This document shows positions 18,515 through 27,371 of a DNA stretch of 64,000 nt, piece by piece. Position 1 is the stretch's first letter. The number at the start of each line of letters is the position of its first letter. Source of the DNA: Mycobacterium paraffinicum (GTDB lineage Bacteria; Actinomycetota; Actinomycetes; Mycobacteriales; Mycobacteriaceae). The DNA is taken from the NCBI RefSeq assembly GCF_001907675.1, contig NZ_MPNT01000015.1:62001-126000 (forward strand). The letters are read 5' to 3'. Made by a program: the position numbers and the translations under genes. The notes beneath the pieces are model-generated. The model searched no databases, was not told where the DNA came from, and saw only the letters and a list, made by a program, of their open reading frames with translations.

Positions 18515-19692
18515 TAGCTCCTCGGCAGTTTCAACACGTTGGATCCCAGGAAGTTCAGGATCATCTCCTGGCTGACCGGCGCGATCTTCATCAGCCGGGC
18601 CTCGCGGAAGTAGCGAGTGATGTGGTACTCCTCCGCATAACCCATGCCGCCGTGGGTCTGCAGCGCCCGGTCCGCGGCGGTGAAGCCGGCATCGGCGCAC
18701 AGGTATTTCGCGGTATTCGCCTCGCGCCCACAGGGTTTGCCGTTGTCGTACAGCCAGGTGGCCTTGCGCAGCATCAGCTCGGCGGCGTCGAGGCGTGCCA
18801 GCGAGTCGGCGAGCGGGAACTGCAGGCCCTGGTTCATGCCGATGGGCCGGCCGAAGACCTCACGCTCGTTGCCGTATTTCACCGCCTTGTGCAGGGCCAC
18901 CCGTCCGATGCCGAGGGCCTCGGCGGCGATCAGCATCCGCTCCGGGTTCAGCCCATCCAGGATGTACTGAAACCCCTTGCCCTCCTCGCCGATTCGATCC
19001 TCGACCGGCACCTCGAGATTGTCGATGAACAATTCGTTGGAGCTGACGGCGTTGCGGCCCATCTTGCGGATGGGACGGATGTCGACCCTGCTGCGGTCGA
19101 GGTCGGTGATGAACAGCGTCATCCCGTCGGTCTTCTTGGTCACTTCCTCATAGCTTTGGGTGCGGGTGAGCAACAGGATCTTGTCCGACTCCATGGCTTT
19201 GGAGATCCACACCTTGCGGCCGTTGACGATGTAGCGATCGCCGTCGCGTTTGGCGAAGGTGGTGATGCGGGACGTGTCAAGGCCGGCACCCGGTTCGGTC
19301 ACCCCGAAGCAGACGTGCACCTGGCCGGTCGCGACCTTCGGCAGCGTGCGGGCCTTGAGCTCGTCGGAGCCGTGCACCACCACGGGTTGCATGCCGAAGA
19401 TCGACAGGTGAATCGAGCTCGCGGCGTTCATGGCCCCGCCGGATTTCGCGACCTCTTCCAACAAAATGGTGGCTTCGGTGATCCCGAGGCCGTGCCCGCC
19501 GTACTCGGTGGGAATCGTCATGCCCAGCCAGCCGCCGTCGGCGATGGCCTGATAGAACTCGGAAGGGAATTCGTGCGCCTGGTCTTTTTCCATCCAGTAC
19601 TGGTCGTCGAACTTGCGCGCCAACTCCGCGACCGACCGGCGGATCAATTCCTGGTCGTCGGTCAGCTCAAAGTTCATGCCACCGCCGGGCAC
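18511..19692 (-). CDS. acyl-CoA dehydrogenase (1)
   Basis: This 393-residue FAD enzyme has TEPGAGLDTSRITT, the GLNPERML segment and ALQTHGGMGYAEEYHITR. The glutamate in NPER sits where isovaleryl-CoA dehydrogenase carries its base, while the medium-chain YEGT glutamate is replaced (KIAPVS). GTG at 19692 has GAGGAG eight bases upstream; an ATG at 19677 is an alternative. It begins a minus-strand acyl-CoA dehydrogenase, crotonase, thiolase operon. It desaturates an acyl-CoA, probably branched. Confidence 0.92.
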   Translation of the reverse strand: MPGGGMNFELTDDQELIRRSVAELARKFDDQYWMEKDQAHEFPSEFYQAIADGGWLGMTIPTEYGGHGLGITEATILLEEVAKSGGAMNAASSIHLSIFGMQPVVVHGSDELKARTLPKVATGQVHVCFGVTEPGAGLDTSRITTFAKRDGDRYIVNGRKVWISKAMESDKILLLTRTQSYEEVTKKTDGMTLFITDLDRSRVDIRPIRKMGRNAVSSNELFIDNLEVPVEDRIGEEGKGFQYILDGLNPERMLIAAEALGIGRVALHKAVKYGNEREVFGRPIGMNQGLQFPLADSLARLDAAELMLRKATWLYDNGKPCGREANTAKYLCADAGFTAADRALQTHGGMGYAEEYHITRYFREARLMKIAPVSQEMILNFLGSNVLKLPRSY

Positions 19693-19716
19693 TGCTGGAT
19701 CTCCTCTTCATTCATC

Positions 19717-19775
19717 GCGAGCAGACGCAAAGTCGCATAATCACGGTCCAAACAACGCGATTTTGCGTCTGCTCG
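19717..19775. repeat. dispersed hairpin repeat, copy 1
   Basis: Arms CGAGCAGACGCAAAGTCGC and GCGATTTTGCGTCTGCTCG pair at 18 of 19 positions across a loop of about 20 nt. It lies between the amidohydrolase stop and the acyl-CoA dehydrogenase start. A close relative is at 61129-61188. It could act as a terminator or an RNA-stability element. Confidence 0.75.
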
Positions 19776-19795
19776 TGGGGACCGCGCCTGGCGCC

Positions 19796-21094
19796 TCAGT
19801 CCTTGTTCCCGCTGAGGGCCTTCGCGTTGGCCGCGAACTCCGCGAAGGACGAGCCGCCTCTGGAGTCTTTGTCGTGGCCCTTCGCCTTGATGGACACGTC
19901 GTGCCCCTCGGCGGCTTTGCGCAGCGCACCCACCGTCGCCTGTTCGCGCGCAATGTGCGTGAACGGGTCGAACGAGTACCAGCGCATCGCGTTCTCGTGC
20001 GTCATCTTGTTGATCTCATCGTCGGGAACGCTGTTGAGGGACAACACATCCCACAGCTCTTCGGGCGCCCCCGGCCACATCGAGTCGCTGTGTGGGTAGT
20101 CGGCTTCCCAGCAGATGTTGTCGATGCCGATCATGTTGCGCAGCGCCACGCCGACCTTGTCGCTGATGAAGCAGGTCAGGAAGTGGTCGCGGAAGACCTC
20201 GCTGGGCAGCTTGCCGTTGAAGTTCTGGTGCGTCCAGGCGGAGTGCATCTCATAGGTGCGGTCGGCGCGCTCGAGGAAATAGGGGATCCAGCCCGTTCCT
20301 CCTTCGGAGAGCGCGATTTTCAGGTCCGGGTACTCCTTGATCGGCCGCGACCACAACAGGTCCGCGGCGGCCTGCACGATGTTCATCGGCTGCAGCGTGA
20401 TCATCACGTCCATCGGCGCGTCCGGCGCGGTGATGGCCAGGCGACCCGAGGAACCGATGTGCACGTTCATCACGGTGTCGGTCTCCACCAGGGCTTTCCA
20501 CAGCGGGTTCCAGTACTCGTCGTGGAAGCTGGGATAGCCCATCGCGGCGGGGTTTTCGGTGAAGGTCAGCGCGTGCACGCCCTTCTTCGACACCCGGCGC
20601 ACCTCGGCGGCGCACGCCTCGGCATCCCAGATCACCGGGATCGCCATCGGGATGAACCGCGCGGGGTAGGCGCCGCACCACTCGTCGATGTGCCAGTCGT
20701 TGTAGGCCTGGACCAGCGCGATCGAGAAGTCGTTGTCGTCGGTGGCGAACAGCCGCCCGGCGAAACCCGGGAAGGACGGGAAACAAATCGAGGCCAGGAT
20801 GCCGCCGGCGTTCATGTCCTTGACGCGCTCGTCGACGTTGTAACAACCCGGCCGGATCTCGTCGAGCCCGGTGGGCTCGATGCCGTACTCCTCCTTTGGC
20901 CGACCGGCGACCGCGTTGAGCGCGACGTTGGGGATGACCGTGTCGCGGAACTTCCACATGTCCGAACCGTCGGCGTTGTGCACCAGCCGCGGCGCGTCGT
21001 CCTGGTACTTCTTCGACAAGTGGTTCTTGAACATGTCCGGCGGCTCGACGGTGTGGTCGTCGACGCTGATCAGAATCATGTCTTCTTTGTTCAT
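19796..21094 (-). CDS. amidohydrolase family 2 protein (1)
   Basis: This 432-residue TIM-barrel metal-dependent hydrolase keeps amidohydrolase-2 ligands: DDH in VDDHTVEP near the start, His in NVHIGSSG, Glu in LSEGGTGWIPY and Asp in EADYPHSDS. Family members hydrolyse or decarboxylate ring compounds. A relative is encoded at 37276-38451. The ATG is preceded by AAAGGG. The divergent region upstream carries a palindromic TTCTC...GAGAA element. The substrate is unknown but likely shared with the neighbouring CoA pathway. Confidence 0.85.
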   Translation of the reverse strand: MNKEDMILISVDDHTVEPPDMFKNHLSKKYQDDAPRLVHNADGSDMWKFRDTVIPNVALNAVAGRPKEEYGIEPTGLDEIRPGCYNVDERVKDMNAGGILASICFPSFPGFAGRLFATDDNDFSIALVQAYNDWHIDEWCGAYPARFIPMAIPVIWDAEACAAEVRRVSKKGVHALTFTENPAAMGYPSFHDEYWNPLWKALVETDTVMNVHIGSSGRLAITAPDAPMDVMITLQPMNIVQAAADLLWSRPIKEYPDLKIALSEGGTGWIPYFLERADRTYEMHSAWTHQNFNGKLPSEVFRDHFLTCFISDKVGVALRNMIGIDNICWEADYPHSDSMWPGAPEELWDVLSLNSVPDDEINKMTHENAMRWYSFDPFTHIAREQATVGALRKAAEGHDVSIKAKGHDKDSRGGSSFAEFAANAKALSGNKD

Positions 21095-21188
21095 GGCCGT
21101 TGCCCTTTCGTCGGGTCCGCCTATCCGGTTCCGCTCCCACGCAGCCTCGGCGAATCGCTGTCCCGTGCCAAGATCCCTAAAATGAAAA

Positions 21189-21210
21189 CTAGCTTCTCGC
21201 TAGGTGAGAA
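21189..21210. promoter_or_regulatory. palindromic element upstream of amidohydrolase
   Basis: Two overlapping dyads occur: CTAGC-TTCTC-GCTAG (21189-21203) and TTCTC-GCTAGGT-GAGAA (21194-21210). The TTCTC/GAGAA half-sites match those of the window-wide GAGAAT-N3-ATTCTC palindrome, in inverted order. Confidence 0.45.
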
Positions 21211-21468
21211 TCAACATTCAGCCGACGCGACGACCGGCTTTGCCCGCCCGACCGGGGACGGGACGAACCCGTAACCGGCCCGGCCCGAGGCGAGGATGCG
21301 CCGGGGGCAGCGGGCGACGTCCCGAACGAGCCCGGCGCGGACGCCGCCGTTTTCGCTGGCAGGGGCGGTCCCGGCGGCGGCGTGCGCGCACCGCGCCCCG
21401 CCCGGGCGCGCCCCCGCCCGTCGGCATTGACCGGCCGCGCGATTCGTGCAAGTCTATTGGTTGGAAAT

Positions 21469-21483
21469 GAGAATATCATTCTC
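21469..21483. promoter_or_regulatory. GAGAAT-N3-ATTCTC operator, site A
   Basis: The perfect palindrome GAGAAT-ATC-ATTCTC lies 44 nt before the CMD start, at promoter position for the seven-gene Rieske operon. Matching sites occur at 28913, 29752 and, with one change, 61076. Confidence 0.65.
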
Positions 21484-21527
21484 CTAGTCCGAGAGGTGGC
21501 CGGGAGGACGGCGAGAGGAGAGCACGG

Positions 21528-22061
21528 ATGCGGTTACCGCCGCTGCCGGTCGATCGGTGGGACGAAGCGACCCACCAGGCGCTCTCGGCGATGCGTGACC
21601 CGGCCGCCAACAACGCGCTCAGCACCCTCGCCCACCACCCGGCGCTGGCGAAGGCATTTCTGCGGTTCAACGTTCACCTCTTGACCTCGTCCACGCTGCC
21701 GGCGGGCGTCCGCGAACTGGCCATCCTGCGGGTGGCCCATCGTCGCGAATGCGCCTACGAGTGGTCTCACCACCTCAGGATGGCCAAGGACGAGGGAATC
21801 ACCGACGACCAGATCGCCGCCGTGCGGGGTGCCGGCGAGGGCGCCGCCCACTTAGACGAGTTCGATCGCGCGGTGATCACCGCCGTCGACGAACTCGAAG
21901 ACAAATCGCGACTGTCCGACGAGACCTGGGCCGCGCTCGGCGAGCGCCTCAACGACCAGCAGCGGATGGATTTCGTCTTCACCGTCGGCTGCTACGCCAT
22001 GCTGGCCATGGCCTTCAACACTTTTGGCGTACAGCTCGAGCACGCCGATCAAAACCGCTAG
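21528..22061 (+). CDS. carboxymuconolactone decarboxylase (AhpD-like) family protein
   Basis: This 177-residue all-helical protein matches the CMD/AhpD family, including the conserved block RRECAYEWSHHLRMAKDEG. The redox CxxC of true AhpD is absent (a single cysteine in ECAYEW), so peroxidase activity is unlikely. The start has GAGGAGAG upstream. It is first in the operon with the Rieske oxygenase (12-nt gap), suggesting a decarboxylase, lyase or hydratase-like role in the same pathway. Confidence 0.85.
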   Translation: MRLPPLPVDRWDEATHQALSAMRDPAANNALSTLAHHPALAKAFLRFNVHLLTSSTLPAGVRELAILRVAHRRECAYEWSHHLRMAKDEGITDDQIAAVRGAGEGAAHLDEFDRAVITAVDELEDKSRLSDETWAALGERLNDQQRMDFVFTVGCYAMLAMAFNTFGVQLEHADQNR

Positions 22062-22073
22062 GAGAGGTAGAAA

Positions 22074-23360
22074 GTGGCCCACTTCCCCAAGCCAGCCGCA
22101 GGCAGCTGGACAGAGAACTACCCCGAACTCGGCACGGCGCCTGTCGATTACACCGACTCCATCGATCCGGCGTTCTTCGAAGCCGAGCGCGACGCCGTCT
22201 TCAGGAAGACCTGGCTCAACGTCGGCCGGGTCAACCGGCTCCCGCGGGCCGGCAGCTACTTCACCCGAGAGCTGCCATCGGCCGGCAAGGGCACGTCGGT
22301 GATCATCGTCAAGACCAAGGACGGCACCGTCAAGGCGTACCACAACGTCTGCCGGCACCGCGGAAACAAGTTGGTGTGGAACGACTTCCCCAACGAGGAG
22401 ACCTCGGGCACCTGTCGGCAGTTCACCTGCAAATACCACGCCTGGCGCTACAGCCTCGACGGTGACCTGACCTTCGTTCAACAGGAAGACGAGTTCTTCG
22501 ACCTCGACAAGGGCAACTTCGGCCTGGCCCCCGTGCGGTGCGAGGTATGGGAAGGCTTCATCTTCATCAACTTTGACGACAACGCGGCGCCGCTGATCGA
22601 CTACCTCGGCCCACTGGCCAAGAGCATCGAGGGCTATCCCTTCGGCGAGATGACCGAGACTTACTCCTACCGCGCCGAGGTCGGCAGCAACTGGAAGCTG
22701 TTCATCGACGCGTTCGTCGAGTTCTACCACGCGCCGATCCTGCACCAGGGGCAGTACACCAAGGAGGAAGCCGCCAAGATCCAGAAGTACGGCTACGAGG
22801 CGCTGCACTACGAGTTGGCCGGCCCGCACAACCTGCAGTCGACCTGGGGCGGCCAGGCACCGCCCCCGGACATGTCCATGGTCAAACCGATGGACCAGGT
22901 GTTGCGCAGCGGCCTGTTCGGGCCCTGGGACAAGCCGGACATCATCGAAAACCTCGAGCTGCCACCGGGTGTCAACGTGAAGCGGGTGCCGCAATGGGGC
23001 ATCGACTCGTGGCTCTTCTACCCCAACTTCATGCTGCTGATCTGGGAGCCGGGCTGGTACCTGACCTACCACTACTGGCCGACCGCCGTGGACAAGCACA
23101 TCTTCGAATGCACGCTGTATTTCGTCCCGCCGCGCACCGCGCGGGAGCGGCTGGCCCAGGAGTTGGCCGCCGTGACGTTCAAGGAGTACGCGCTGCAGGA
23201 CGCCAACACACTGGAAGCGACCCAGACCATGATCGGCACCCGGGCCGTCAAGGAATTCCTGCTGTGCGACCAGGAAGTCCTGATCCGTCACCTGCACAAG
23301 ACGACCGGCGACTACGTGAAGGAGTATCAGAACAATGGCCACGTCGCTGCTGCCCGCTGA
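22074..23360 (+). CDS. Rieske non-heme iron oxygenase, alpha subunit
   Basis: This 428-residue ring-hydroxylating-type oxygenase has the Rieske cluster motifs CRHRGN and CKYHAW (C-x-H and C-x2-H) in the N-terminal third. The mononuclear iron segment reads FVEFYHAPILH in the catalytic domain, with Glu, His, His. It would hydroxylate or demethylate a hydrophobic substrate using electrons from a reductase that is not in this operon. GGAGAGG precedes the GTG start. The 3' end overlaps the next gene by 26 nt. Confidence 0.92.
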   Translation: MAHFPKPAAGSWTENYPELGTAPVDYTDSIDPAFFEAERDAVFRKTWLNVGRVNRLPRAGSYFTRELPSAGKGTSVIIVKTKDGTVKAYHNVCRHRGNKLVWNDFPNEETSGTCRQFTCKYHAWRYSLDGDLTFVQQEDEFFDLDKGNFGLAPVRCEVWEGFIFINFDDNAAPLIDYLGPLAKSIEGYPFGEMTETYSYRAEVGSNWKLFIDAFVEFYHAPILHQGQYTKEEAAKIQKYGYEALHYELAGPHNLQSTWGGQAPPPDMSMVKPMDQVLRSGLFGPWDKPDIIENLELPPGVNVKRVPQWGIDSWLFYPNFMLLIWEPGWYLTYHYWPTAVDKHIFECTLYFVPPRTARERLAQELAAVTFKEYALQDANTLEATQTMIGTRAVKEFLLCDQEVLIRHLHKTTGDYVKEYQNNGHVAAAR

Positions 23361-23667
23361 ATTCGCCGACCTGGAGCCCTTTTTGGACTGGGATCTGGCC
23401 ACCGAACCCGAGCGTTACGCCAAGCGGCTGTCCTCGACGATGGCCGAGATGCAGGCCTTCTACGACGTGGCCTTCCCCCGCCTCAACGACGTGATCGCCT
23501 ACTGTGACAAGTACCCACTCGACGATCTCCCCGAGGATGCAAAGGCTCTCATGCACATGATGCAGTCGCTCGTCATGGTGTCATTTCCGATCGAGGCGTG
23601 GAAGCAGCCGAGGGTGCCCGACAGCGGCGCGGCCTGGGTCGAGTGCATCCGGGAGCCGGTGATCTAA
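23335..23667 (+). CDS. small protein linked to the Rieske oxygenase
   Basis: I do not recognise this 110-residue acidic, helical protein. It contains LDWDLATEPERYAKRLSS and a methionine-rich segment MHMMQSLVMV. The ATG lies inside the oxygenase gene with a 26-nt overlap, and the next gene starts 4 nt after its stop, so production is tied to both neighbours. A subunit or assembly partner of the oxygenase is a reasonable inference. Confidence 0.7.
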   Translation: MATSLLPAEFADLEPFLDWDLATEPERYAKRLSSTMAEMQAFYDVAFPRLNDVIAYCDKYPLDDLPEDAKALMHMMQSLVMVSFPIEAWKQPRVPDSGAAWVECIREPVI

Positions 23668-23670
23668 CCG

Positions 23671-24897
23671 GTGTTGACGCTCAAGGCCGCCGGGCTGCTC
23701 GACGTCGACGCCGGCGAGATCGTCTCCCCCGGCGTCGTCCAGGTCGACGGCGACCGGATCGTGAGGGTCGGCGGCGAGCCGGAGGGCGAGCTCATCGACC
23801 TCGGCGACCACATCCTGCTGCCGGGCCTGATGGACATGGAGGTCAACCTGTTGATGGGCGGCCGCGGCGAAAAGCCCGGCCTGTCCCAGGTTCAGGATGA
23901 CCCGCCGACGCGGGTACTGCGGGCGGTCGGCAACGCGCGGCGTACGCTGCGCGCCGGATTCACCACCGTGCGCAACCTCGGCCTGTTCGTCAAGACCGGC
24001 GGCTACCTGTTGGACGTCGCGCTGGGCAAGGCCATCGACGCGGGCTGGATCGACGGGCCGCGCGTGGTGCCGGCCGGACATGCCATCACCCCCACCGGGG
24101 GCCACCTGGACCCGACCATGTTCGCGGCGTTCGCACCCCATGCGCTGGAGCTGACCGTCGAAGAGGGCATCGCCAACGGCATCGACGAGATCCGCAAGGC
24201 CGTGCGCTACCAGATCAAGCACGGCGCCGAGCTGATCAAGGTCTGTTGCTCGGGCGGGGTGATGTCGCTGACCGGTCCGCCTGGCGCGCAACACTATTCC
24301 GATGAGGAACTGTGCGCGATCGTCGACGAGGCGCACCGGCGTGGCCTGCGCGTCGCCGCGCACACACACGGCGCCGAGGCGGTCAAGCACGCCATCGACG
24401 CCGGCATCGACTGCATCGAGCACGGGTTTTTGATCGACGACGAAGCGATCGCCGCCCTCGTAGAGCACGGCACCTTCTTGGTGAGCACCCGGCGCTTGGC
24501 CGACGGGGACGCCATGGACGTCTCGCACGCCCCGCCCGAGCTGCAGGCCAAGGCGGCCGAGATGTTCCCGAAGGCGCGCACCTCGATCGTGGCCGCGTAT
24601 CAGGCGGGCGTGAAGATCGCGGTGGGCACCGATGCGCCCGCGATCCCGCACGGCCGCAACGCCGACGAGCTTGTCACCCTTGTCAACTGGGGGCTACCGC
24701 CGTTGGCCGTGCTGCGGGCGGCCACGGTGACCGCAGCCGAGCTGATCAACTCGACCGATCGCGGCCGCCTCGCGGCGGGTCTGCTCGCCGACGTCATCGC
24801 GGTGCCGGGAAATCCCTTGGAAGACATCACCGTCACCCAGAACGTTAGCTTTGTCATGAAAGGCGGCAAGGTCTATGTCGACGCTCGATCAGCCTGA
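23671..24897 (+). CDS. imidazolonepropionase-like amidohydrolase with altered metal site
   Basis: This 408-residue amidohydrolase of the Xaa-Pro dipeptidase/imidazolonepropionase type has the barrel lysine in ELIKVCCSGG, histidines in AAHTHGAE and IEHGFLI, and the aspartate in GTDAPAIP. The N-terminal HxH metal motif, normally in PGLxDxHxH, reads PGLMDMEVNL: both histidines are replaced (Glu, Asn). It may bind one metal or have changed chemistry. It starts with GTG 4 nt after the preceding stop and overlaps the next gene by 23 nt. Confidence 0.85.
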   Translation: MLTLKAAGLLDVDAGEIVSPGVVQVDGDRIVRVGGEPEGELIDLGDHILLPGLMDMEVNLLMGGRGEKPGLSQVQDDPPTRVLRAVGNARRTLRAGFTTVRNLGLFVKTGGYLLDVALGKAIDAGWIDGPRVVPAGHAITPTGGHLDPTMFAAFAPHALELTVEEGIANGIDEIRKAVRYQIKHGAELIKVCCSGGVMSLTGPPGAQHYSDEELCAIVDEAHRRGLRVAAHTHGAEAVKHAIDAGIDCIEHGFLIDDEAIAALVEHGTFLVSTRRLADGDAMDVSHAPPELQAKAAEMFPKARTSIVAAYQAGVKIAVGTDAPAIPHGRNADELVTLVNWGLPPLAVLRAATVTAAELINSTDRGRLAAGLLADVIAVPGNPLEDITVTQNVSFVMKGGKVYVDARSA

Positions 24898-25324
24898 AAA
24901 CGGCCCAACTCGAACTGACGACCTGGTCGAGATCCAGCAGTTGCTCGCCCGCTACGCGGTGACCATCACCCAGGAAGACATCGACGGGCTGATCGGCGTC
25001 TTCACCCCGGACGGCACCTACAGCGCCTTCGGCTCGACCTACAAGCTGGACAGGTTCCCCGAGTTGGTCGCGGCGGCCCCAAAGGGCTTGTTCCTCACCG
25101 GAACCGCCTTGATCGAGACCCTCGACGGCGACTCCGCGAGCGGCACCCAGCCGTTGTGCTTCATCGACCACGCCACCCACGACATGCGGATCGGCTATTA
25201 CCGCGACACCTATTCCCGAACCTCGGACGGGTGGCGGCTGAAAACCCGCGCCATGACGTTCATTCGCCGCAGCGGTGTGCACGACTCCGGCCGCCCGCAC
25301 GCCGTCGGCCGCCCGACGCCGTGA
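24875..25324 (+). CDS. SnoaL/NTF2-like protein
   Basis: This 149-residue protein fits the SnoaL-like fold: an N-terminal helix with IQQLLARYAVTITQEDIDG, then FTPDGTYS, and a C-terminal strand with YYRDTYSRTSDGWRLKTR. Such proteins act as isomerases, cyclases or hydratases on lipophilic substrates. Its start overlaps the amidohydrolase by 23 nt and its stop overlaps the next gene by 4 nt (GTGA), so it belongs to the Rieske operon. Confidence 0.8.
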   Translation: MSTLDQPENGPTRTDDLVEIQQLLARYAVTITQEDIDGLIGVFTPDGTYSAFGSTYKLDRFPELVAAAPKGLFLTGTALIETLDGDSASGTQPLCFIDHATHDMRIGYYRDTYSRTSDGWRLKTRAMTFIRRSGVHDSGRPHAVGRPTP

Positions 25325-26418
25325 ATGTCGGGGAGTTCCGGGCAGGCTTGCGCTCGTGGCTCGACGACCATGACTTGACCCCCGGGCCCGACCATTCGCT
25401 GCAGGGCCACATGCGGCAGTTCGCCCGGGTCAGCCGCGCGCTCTACGACGCCGATTGGATGCGTTACGGCTGGCCCACCGAGGTCGGTGGATTGGGCGGT
25501 CCGGCGGTGCTACGCGCGATCGTGGGCGAGGAGGTGGTTGGTCGCCGCCTGGCCGAACCCGGCCCGTATTCCATGCTCGAGGTCCTCGCGCCAACGATGA
25601 TCGACTACGCCCCGCCCGAGCTCGCCGCCGAAATGGTGCCGCGGCTGCTGAGCGGGGAAGAGCAGTGGTGTCAAGGCTTTTCCGAGCCCGGTTCGGGCAG
25701 CGACCTGGCCTCGTTGACCACCCGCGCGACGCAGCGAGGCGACAACTGGATCGTCAACGGGCAGAAGGTCTGGACCAGCTTCGCGCAATTTTCCTCCCGG
25801 TGCGTCCTGCTCACCCGCACCGCACCGGGCCACGACGGGATCACCGCCTTCTTCGTCGACCTCGACACCCCCGGCATCACCATTCGGCCGCTACGGACGA
25901 TGCACGGCGTGGACGAATTCTGCGAGGTCTACTACAACGACGTGGTGATACCCGGGAGCCGGATGCTGGGCCAACCGGGAGACGGCTGGCGACTCGCCAT
26001 GGACCTTCTCCCGTATGAGCGGTCCACCTGCTTCTGGCAGCGAATCGCTTACCTGTACTCCCGCTTCGACGAACTCATCGCGCAGGCGTCGGATGCCGGA
26101 GAGCCGAGCGAATCCGCGCTGGGGGCAGCATATCTGGCGCTGCATACGCTGCGCTGCCGATCCCGCGACACCCAGCATCGGCTGCGCGACGGGGCGCGCT
26201 TGGGCCCGGACACGTCCATCGACAAGGTGCTGCTGGCCGGCGCGGAGCAACGGCTCTACGACACCGTCCGTGACCTGCTGCCCGGAACGCTCGAGCTCGA
26301 TGACACGCCCTGGCGCCCCGAATACCTCTACTCCCGGGCGGCGACCATCTACGGCGGAACCGCCGAGATTCAGCGCAACATCATCGCCCGCCGGCTACTC
26401 GACCTCGGGAAGGAGTGA
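25321..26418 (+). CDS. acyl-CoA dehydrogenase, catalytic-type subunit (2)
   Basis: This 365-residue FAD enzyme has FSEPGSGSDLASLTT, VNGQKVWTS and a C-terminal YGGTAEIQRNI. The base of the medium-chain type (YEGT) is glycine here, while LLPYERST places a Glu-Arg at the isovaleryl-type position. The GTG start overlaps the upstream stop (GTGA), overruling a longer frame. A short partner follows 3 nt downstream. The pair resembles heterotetrameric mycobacterial FadE pairs that handle steroid side chains. Confidence 0.9.
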   Translation: MNVGEFRAGLRSWLDDHDLTPGPDHSLQGHMRQFARVSRALYDADWMRYGWPTEVGGLGGPAVLRAIVGEEVVGRRLAEPGPYSMLEVLAPTMIDYAPPELAAEMVPRLLSGEEQWCQGFSEPGSGSDLASLTTRATQRGDNWIVNGQKVWTSFAQFSSRCVLLTRTAPGHDGITAFFVDLDTPGITIRPLRTMHGVDEFCEVYYNDVVIPGSRMLGQPGDGWRLAMDLLPYERSTCFWQRIAYLYSRFDELIAQASDAGEPSESALGAAYLALHTLRCRSRDTQHRLRDGARLGPDTSIDKVLLAGAEQRLYDTVRDLLPGTLELDDTPWRPEYLYSRAATIYGGTAEIQRNIIARRLLDLGKE

Positions 26419-26421
26419 ACC

Positions 26422-27228
26422 GTGGACCCCGAGGCACTGAACATGCTGGCCCAATCCCTGCGCACCGCGATGACGGCCGCCAGCGGCGCCAAGCTCGACG
26501 CGGTGTTATCCGACCTGGGCTGGCACGACATGCTCGACGAACTACCCGATGTTGCAATACCTTTGGTCTTCCGGCTGCTCGGCGAGACCGGCGCGCACGC
26601 CCCGGTCCTCAACGACGTGGTGTTACGCGAGGCCGGCGCGGCGCCGGGAGGCACCCTGGCGCTACCATTCGCCGGCGGCTGCTGGGTGGTCTGGGAACGC
26701 GGTGAGGGCGTCGGTTCGGCGATCGATGAGGCGCTGCCGATACACCGCGTGCCACAGGGGGATTTGTTGCCGCGGGCCGCGGTCGACGCGGGGCGGCGGG
26801 CATTGGGCTGGTGGATGGTCGGCGCCGGCCGCGCCATGCTGGCGCTGGCGCGCCAGCACGCCCTGGACCGCGTCCAATTCGGACGGCGCATCAGCTCGTT
26901 CCAGGCGATCCGGCACCGGCTGGCCGAGACGCTCGTCGCGATCGAGGGCGCCGAAGCGACGCTGCACGTCGCGGCGGATTCGGACGACCACGACGGCCTT
27001 GCCTCGCTGCTGGCCAAGGCGGCCGCCGGCCAGGCCGCGCTGACCGCCGCCCGCCACTGCCAGCAGGTGCTCGGCGGGATCGGCTTCACCGCCGAGCACG
27101 CGCTGCACCACCATGTCAAACGGTCGCTGACGCTGGACGGACTGCTGGGCAACACGCGAGACCTCACCCGCGAGGCCGGAAAGGCTCTGGTGGACAGGGG
27201 CTTTGCGCCGCGGCTTGCGGAGCTGTAA
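26422..27228 (+). CDS. acyl-CoA dehydrogenase, short non-catalytic-type subunit (3)
   Basis: At 268 residues this is shorter than a full acyl-CoA dehydrogenase. It keeps the C-terminal FAD/helical domain (FGRRISSFQAIRHRLAET, QQVLGGIGFTAEH) but has an abbreviated N-terminal part. This is the layout of the partner subunit in alpha2-beta2 FadE complexes. The GTG start has AAGGAG upstream and lies 3 nt after the full-length partner. It ends the seven-gene operon. Confidence 0.88.
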   Translation: MDPEALNMLAQSLRTAMTAASGAKLDAVLSDLGWHDMLDELPDVAIPLVFRLLGETGAHAPVLNDVVLREAGAAPGGTLALPFAGGCWVVWERGEGVGSAIDEALPIHRVPQGDLLPRAAVDAGRRALGWWMVGAGRAMLALARQHALDRVQFGRRISSFQAIRHRLAETLVAIEGAEATLHVAADSDDHDGLASLLAKAAAGQAALTAARHCQQVLGGIGFTAEHALHHHVKRSLTLDGLLGNTRDLTREAGKALVDRGFAPRLAEL

Positions 27229-27371
27229 CCCCCAGGGTTCCCGTTCCGTCACGGAGTCGCACCGCGCTGTCGCTGTGAAGCGGGCGAGGCGGCGGGTGCC
27301 GAATCTCGGTGACGACTGCGACCTGACACCTGCGCGTACACTTCGTCTGGCCACCAAGACGATGGGACGCG

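Larger units (their letters stand above)
21095..21527. other. 433-nt divergent promoter region
   Basis: No gene is supported here; frames in the GC-rich middle lack homology-like features. Both ends carry palindromes (21189-21210 near the amidohydrolase and 21469-21483 near the CMD/Rieske operon), so this is best read as a two-way control region. The middle is strongly GC-rich with no further recognisable signal. Confidence 0.6.

Noticed and set aside
21204..21470. Small Arg/Pro-rich ORF in the 433-nt divergent region
   Set aside because: Composition is typical of random high-GC sequence, with no ribosome site or motif.
21852..23402. 516-codon open frame antisense to the CMD and Rieske genes
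   Set aside because: The sense strand encodes unmistakable Rieske motifs; the antisense product is Val/Gly/Arg-rich with no motif.
25321..27228. A single acyl-CoA dehydrogenase split by a frameshift
   Set aside because: Both products have their own starts and C-terminal motifs (GGTAEIQ in one, QQVLGGIGF in the other), matching known two-subunit FadE pairs.
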